In this document: positions 5,990 through 8,221 of the stretch, in pieces
Numbering within the stretch: the first letter of the stretch is position 1
How the letters are laid out: each line of letters begins with the position of its first letter
Assembly: GCA_002345845.1 (NCBI GenBank)
Contig: DDWF01000093.1
Location: 5,826-14,046 of the forward strand
DNA length: 8,221 bases
From: Betaproteobacteria bacterium UBA2293
GTDB taxonomy: Bacteria > Pseudomonadota > Gammaproteobacteria > Burkholderiales > Rhodocyclaceae
Direction: 5' to 3'
Translations under genes and position numbers: made by a program
Notes under the pieces: model-generated
The model's database searches: none
Seen by the model: the letters and a program-made list of their open reading frames with translations, nothing else
What the model was told of the DNA's origin: nothing

Positions 5990-7269
5990 TGGCAGGCCTC
6001 CACCAGCATCGCGCCGCCCAGGCCGCCGCCGATACAGATGGTTGCCACGCCACGGTGCCCATTGTTCCGCCGCAGCACCTGCAGCAGATGCAGCACGATG
6101 CGCGCCCCCGAAGCGCCGACCGGATGGCCGATGGCGACGGCGCCGCCATCGACGTTGAGGTGTTCGTCGGCGATCTGGCCGAAAGCAGCGGGCAGACCCA
6201 GCTGTTCGCGGCAGTAGTCGTCGTCGCGCCAGGCTGCCTGGCAAGCCAGCACCTGAGCGGCGAAGGCCTCGTTCAATTCCCAGTAATCGATGTCGGCCAG
6301 ACTCAGGCCGTGGCGCTGCAGCAGCGGCGTCGCGGCATGCACCGGGCCGAGGCCCATCTGCTCCGGTTCCAGCCCGGCCCACTGACTGTCGACGATCTTG
6401 CCGAGCGGCTTGAGGCCATATTTCTGCACCGCCTCTGCCGAGGCCAGCAGCACCCAGGCCGCGCCGTCGGTGATCTGCGAACTGTTGGCGGCGGTGATGT
6501 TGCCGTACTTCTTGTCGAAGAACGGTTTCGGCTTGGCCATGCCAGCCATGTCCGCATCGGCGCGCACGCCGTCGTCCTCGGCGTAAATCGTGCCGTCGCT
6601 ATCGACCAGCGGCACGATTTCGGCGAAATACCCGGCTTGCCGCCCGGCCAGTGCGCGCTGGTGGCTGCGCACGGCGTATTCGTCCATCTGCCGACGGTCA
6701 ATGCCGAACTTCCAGGCCAGGTTCTCGGCCGTCTGCCCCATCAGCAGGCCGACGACCGGATCGGTCAGGCCCTTCATCAGGCCGATCACCGGACTCAGCA
6801 GCGCCGCCGGACTCAGCTTGAGAAAATGCCGCGCCTTCTCGCCGGCCGTGCGCAGGCTCATCATGCCGGCGAACCAGCGCACCATCGCTGCGTTGTAAAG
6901 CAGCGGCGCCCGGGAGAGCGCATCGACGCCACCGGCCAGCACCAGTTCGGAGCGGCCGCACTGGATGTTGGCGATGGCCGAGTCGATGGCCTGCATGCCG
7001 GACGCGCAATTCCTCATCACCGTCCAGCCCGGCACCTTCTTGCCGCAGCCGAGGCGCAGGGCAACCATGCGGCCGATGTTGGTCTCGTCCGGCGACGGCG
7101 CTGCGCAGCCGAGAATCACTTCGTCGAGATCGCTGGGCAGGAAAGGCTGGCGCAGCAGCAGCGCCCGGCCGGCCTGCGTCGCCAGGTCGGAGGCGGCGAA
7201 CGGCCCCGGCCCCTTCTGCGCCTTGAGGAAGGGCGTGCGGGCGCCGTCGACGACGTAGATCGCTTGCAT
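5986..7269 (-). CDS. fadI: FadI-type 3-ketoacyl-CoA thiolase (beta subunit)
   Basis: A 427-residue thiolase performing the last step of the beta-oxidation cycle. It begins MQAIYVVDGARTPF, the usual thiolase opening. The nucleophile is Cys88 (NCASG), followed by NEAFAAQ (333-339), His382 in GHPVGASG (381-388) and the acid/base Cys412 in CIGGG; all key residues are intact. The insertion after GGVDALS (114-119) and the total length resemble FadI and the mitochondrial trifunctional protein beta subunit more than the shorter FadA (about 390). An ATG at 7287 would add six residues, but the start at 7269 fits the family better; neither has a clear ribosome site. The chosen ATG shares one base with the fadE stop (TGATG), so translation probably depends on ribosomes ending fadE. 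The 3' end overlaps fadJ by 4 bases, the same fadI-fadJ order as in E. coli. Confidence 0.93.
   Translation of the reverse strand: MQAIYVVDGARTPFLKAQKGPGPFAASDLATQAGRALLLRQPFLPSDLDEVILGCAAPSPDETNIGRMVALRLGCGKKVPGWTVMRNCASGMQAIDSAIANIQCGRSELVLAGGVDALSRAPLLYNAAMVRWFAGMMSLRTAGEKARHFLKLSPAALLSPVIGLMKGLTDPVVGLLMGQTAENLAWKFGIDRRQMDEYAVRSHQRALAGRQAGYFAEIVPLVDSDGTIYAEDDGVRADADMAGMAKPKPFFDKKYGNITAANSSQITDGAAWVLLASAEAVQKYGLKPLGKIVDSQWAGLEPEQMGLGPVHAATPLLQRHGLSLADIDYWELNEAFAAQVLACQAAWRDDDYCREQLGLPAAFGQIADEHLNVDGGAVAIGHPVGASGARIVLHLLQVLRRNNGHRGVATICIGGGLGGAMLVEACQ
5997..6001 (-). promoter_or_regulatory. Ribosome binding site deciding the fadJ start
   Basis: GGAGG on the minus strand, inside the 3' end of fadI and 7 bases before the ATG at 5989. 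It supports this start over the long upstream extension of the same frame. Confidence 0.75.
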
Positions 7270-8221
7270 CAGGCGGCCATCCGGCATTCGGCCGGCTTGT
7301 TGGCGGTCGCTACGCCGTAGTCGAAGGGGAAGTCATCGACGCGCACGACGATGTCGCGCAGGTGATTGCGCCGCTTCATGATCTCGTATTCGGCAGCATT
7401 GATGACGCCGCACTCGAAGGCGACGACGGCGATGTCGCGCACGTTGGCCTTCGGGTTGCCGTCGAAGCGCCCGGCCTTCTCGGCTTCGCGGATCTTGGCC
7501 TCGACCCCTTCGGCCTGCAGCGTCGCCTGTAGCGCCAGTTCGATGGCGCCGACCGGCTCGTTTTCATCGAGCGGCACGTAGCATTCGGCGGTCAGCCGGT
7601 CGCGGGTGGCTGATGGCGAAATCAGCGCCTTGGCCACCTGATGACCGACCTCGTCGGACGGCACGACATAGGGATGGCCCCAGGGGAAGATCGAGCGGTG
7701 CAGGAAGGCGGCGATGAAGCGCACCGGGAAGTTGGCGATGACGCCGTCGAAAGCCTGCTGTGCCTTGTACATGGCGTCCCAGATCGCCCAGTGGGCGAGC
7801 GGCGCATCCTCGGCCTTGCGCCCTTCGGCCTCGTAGCGCTTCAGCGTGCAGGAAATGAGGTACATCTGGGCGAGGATGTCGCCGAGACGGGCCGACAGCT
7901 TCTCGCGACGCTTGACGCTGCCGCCGAGCACCAGCAGCGAGATGTCGGCCATGAAGGCGAAGGCGGCCGAGAAACGGGTCAGTTGCTGGTAATAGCGGCG
8001 CATTTCCGGCGCCGTATCGACATTGACGCCGGCGAAGTGCGAGCCGGTCATACCCAGCCACAGGGCGCGCAGACCATTTTTAATAGTGAAGCCGATGTGG
8101 CCGAACAGCGCCTGGTCGAAATCGACCAGACCTCGTTTCTGATCCGGGTTCTGCGCCGCCTGCATTTCCGGCAGCAGGTACGGATGGCAACGGATCGCGC
8201 CCTGGCCGAAGATGATCAGCG
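7269..8221 (-). CDS. fadE: FadE-type acyl-CoA dehydrogenase, C-terminal 316 residues (5' end outside window)
   Basis: The frame is open to the right edge; the first residues visible are LIIFGQGAIRCHPYLLPEMQ. This segment and RYYQQLTRFSAAFAFMADIS, LGGSVKRREKLSARLGDILAQ and LAHWAIWDAMY follow E. coli FadE closely from memory. The region corresponds to the long C-terminal extension (DUF1974 family) that separates the roughly 815-residue FadE type from ordinary 380-residue acyl-CoA dehydrogenases. The enzyme makes trans-2-enoyl-CoA from acyl-CoA, the first step of the cycle, using FAD. The flavin-binding core and catalytic Glu lie mostly outside the window. The internal ATG at 8165 is not the start, since homology continues upstream of it. 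The stop codon overlaps the fadI ATG by one base, making this the first visible gene of a fadE-fadI-fadJ transcript. Confidence 0.92.
   Translation of the reverse strand, partial: LIIFGQGAIRCHPYLLPEMQAAQNPDQKRGLVDFDQALFGHIGFTIKNGLRALWLGMTGSHFAGVNVDTAPEMRRYYQQLTRFSAAFAFMADISLLVLGGSVKRREKLSARLGDILAQMYLISCTLKRYEAEGRKAEDAPLAHWAIWDAMYKAQQAFDGVIANFPVRFIAAFLHRSIFPWGHPYVVPSDEVGHQVAKALISPSATRDRLTAECYVPLDENEPVGAIELALQATLQAEGVEAKIREAEKAGRFDGNPKANVRDIAVVAFECGVINAAEYEIMKRRNHLRDIVVRVDDFPFDYGVATANKPAECRMAA

Noticed and set aside
5990..6382. A 131-residue N-terminal extension of the FadJ-like protein
   Set aside because: The added residues are Arg/Pro/Gly-rich out-of-frame fadI sequence; the family start, a GGAGG site and the ATGA overlap all favour the ATG at 5989.
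5989..7320. A 443-codon open frame on the plus strand opposite fadI
   Set aside because: It mirrors the thiolase frame in GC-rich DNA. The product is rich in Arg, His, Gln and Ala with no recognisable domain, and fadI carries all the expected catalytic motifs.

Overview
The window is a fatty-acid beta-oxidation locus from a high-GC Gram-negative bacterium, most likely a betaproteobacterium and perhaps Rhodocyclales-like. That placement is inferred from the mix of gene families and codon use; no marker gene settles it. All six recognisable genes lie on the minus strand, so the biological reading order runs from high to low coordinates. There are no RNA genes, insertion sequences, CRISPR arrays or gene-free stretches over 300 bases.

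Reading order. (1) 8221-7269: C-terminal part of an E. coli-type FadE acyl-CoA dehydrogenase, cut by the window edge. (2) 7269-5986: FadI-type 3-ketoacyl-CoA thiolase, whose start overlaps the fadE stop by one base. (3) 5989-4079: FadJ-type enoyl-CoA hydratase/3-hydroxyacyl-CoA dehydrogenase, overlapping fadI by four bases. These three form a tightly coupled fadE-fadI-fadJ unit. (4) 4078-3957: a 122-base regulatory gap with a perfect 10-bp inverted repeat and a CAAAC-N4-GTTTG operator-like site. (5) 3956-2646: FadL-type outer-membrane fatty-acid channel, followed by a clear intrinsic terminator (2621-2596). (6) 2645-2489: a second control region with a near-consensus sigma-70 promoter and a second CAAAC-N4-GTTTT site over the predicted transcription start. 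(7) 2488-89: FadN-type dehydrogenase/hydratase with a TTG start. (8) 67-1: the first 22 codons of a FadA-type thiolase, 21 bases after fadN.

Together the genes cover uptake (FadL), acyl-CoA dehydrogenation (FadE) and two complete sets for hydration, second oxidation and thiolysis: a FadI/FadJ pair of the proteobacterial type and a FadN/FadA pair of the type known from Bacillus. The domain order is reversed between the two bifunctional enzymes: FadJ is hydratase then dehydrogenase, FadN is dehydrogenase then hydratase. Matching inverted repeats before fadL and fadN suggest one TetR-type fatty-acid regulator (PsrA/FadP-like) controls both transcripts.

I see no wholly new system. The points most worth a second look are the shared operator, the two-module architecture, the abrupt C-terminus of the FadJ-like protein and the unexplained palindrome just behind it.
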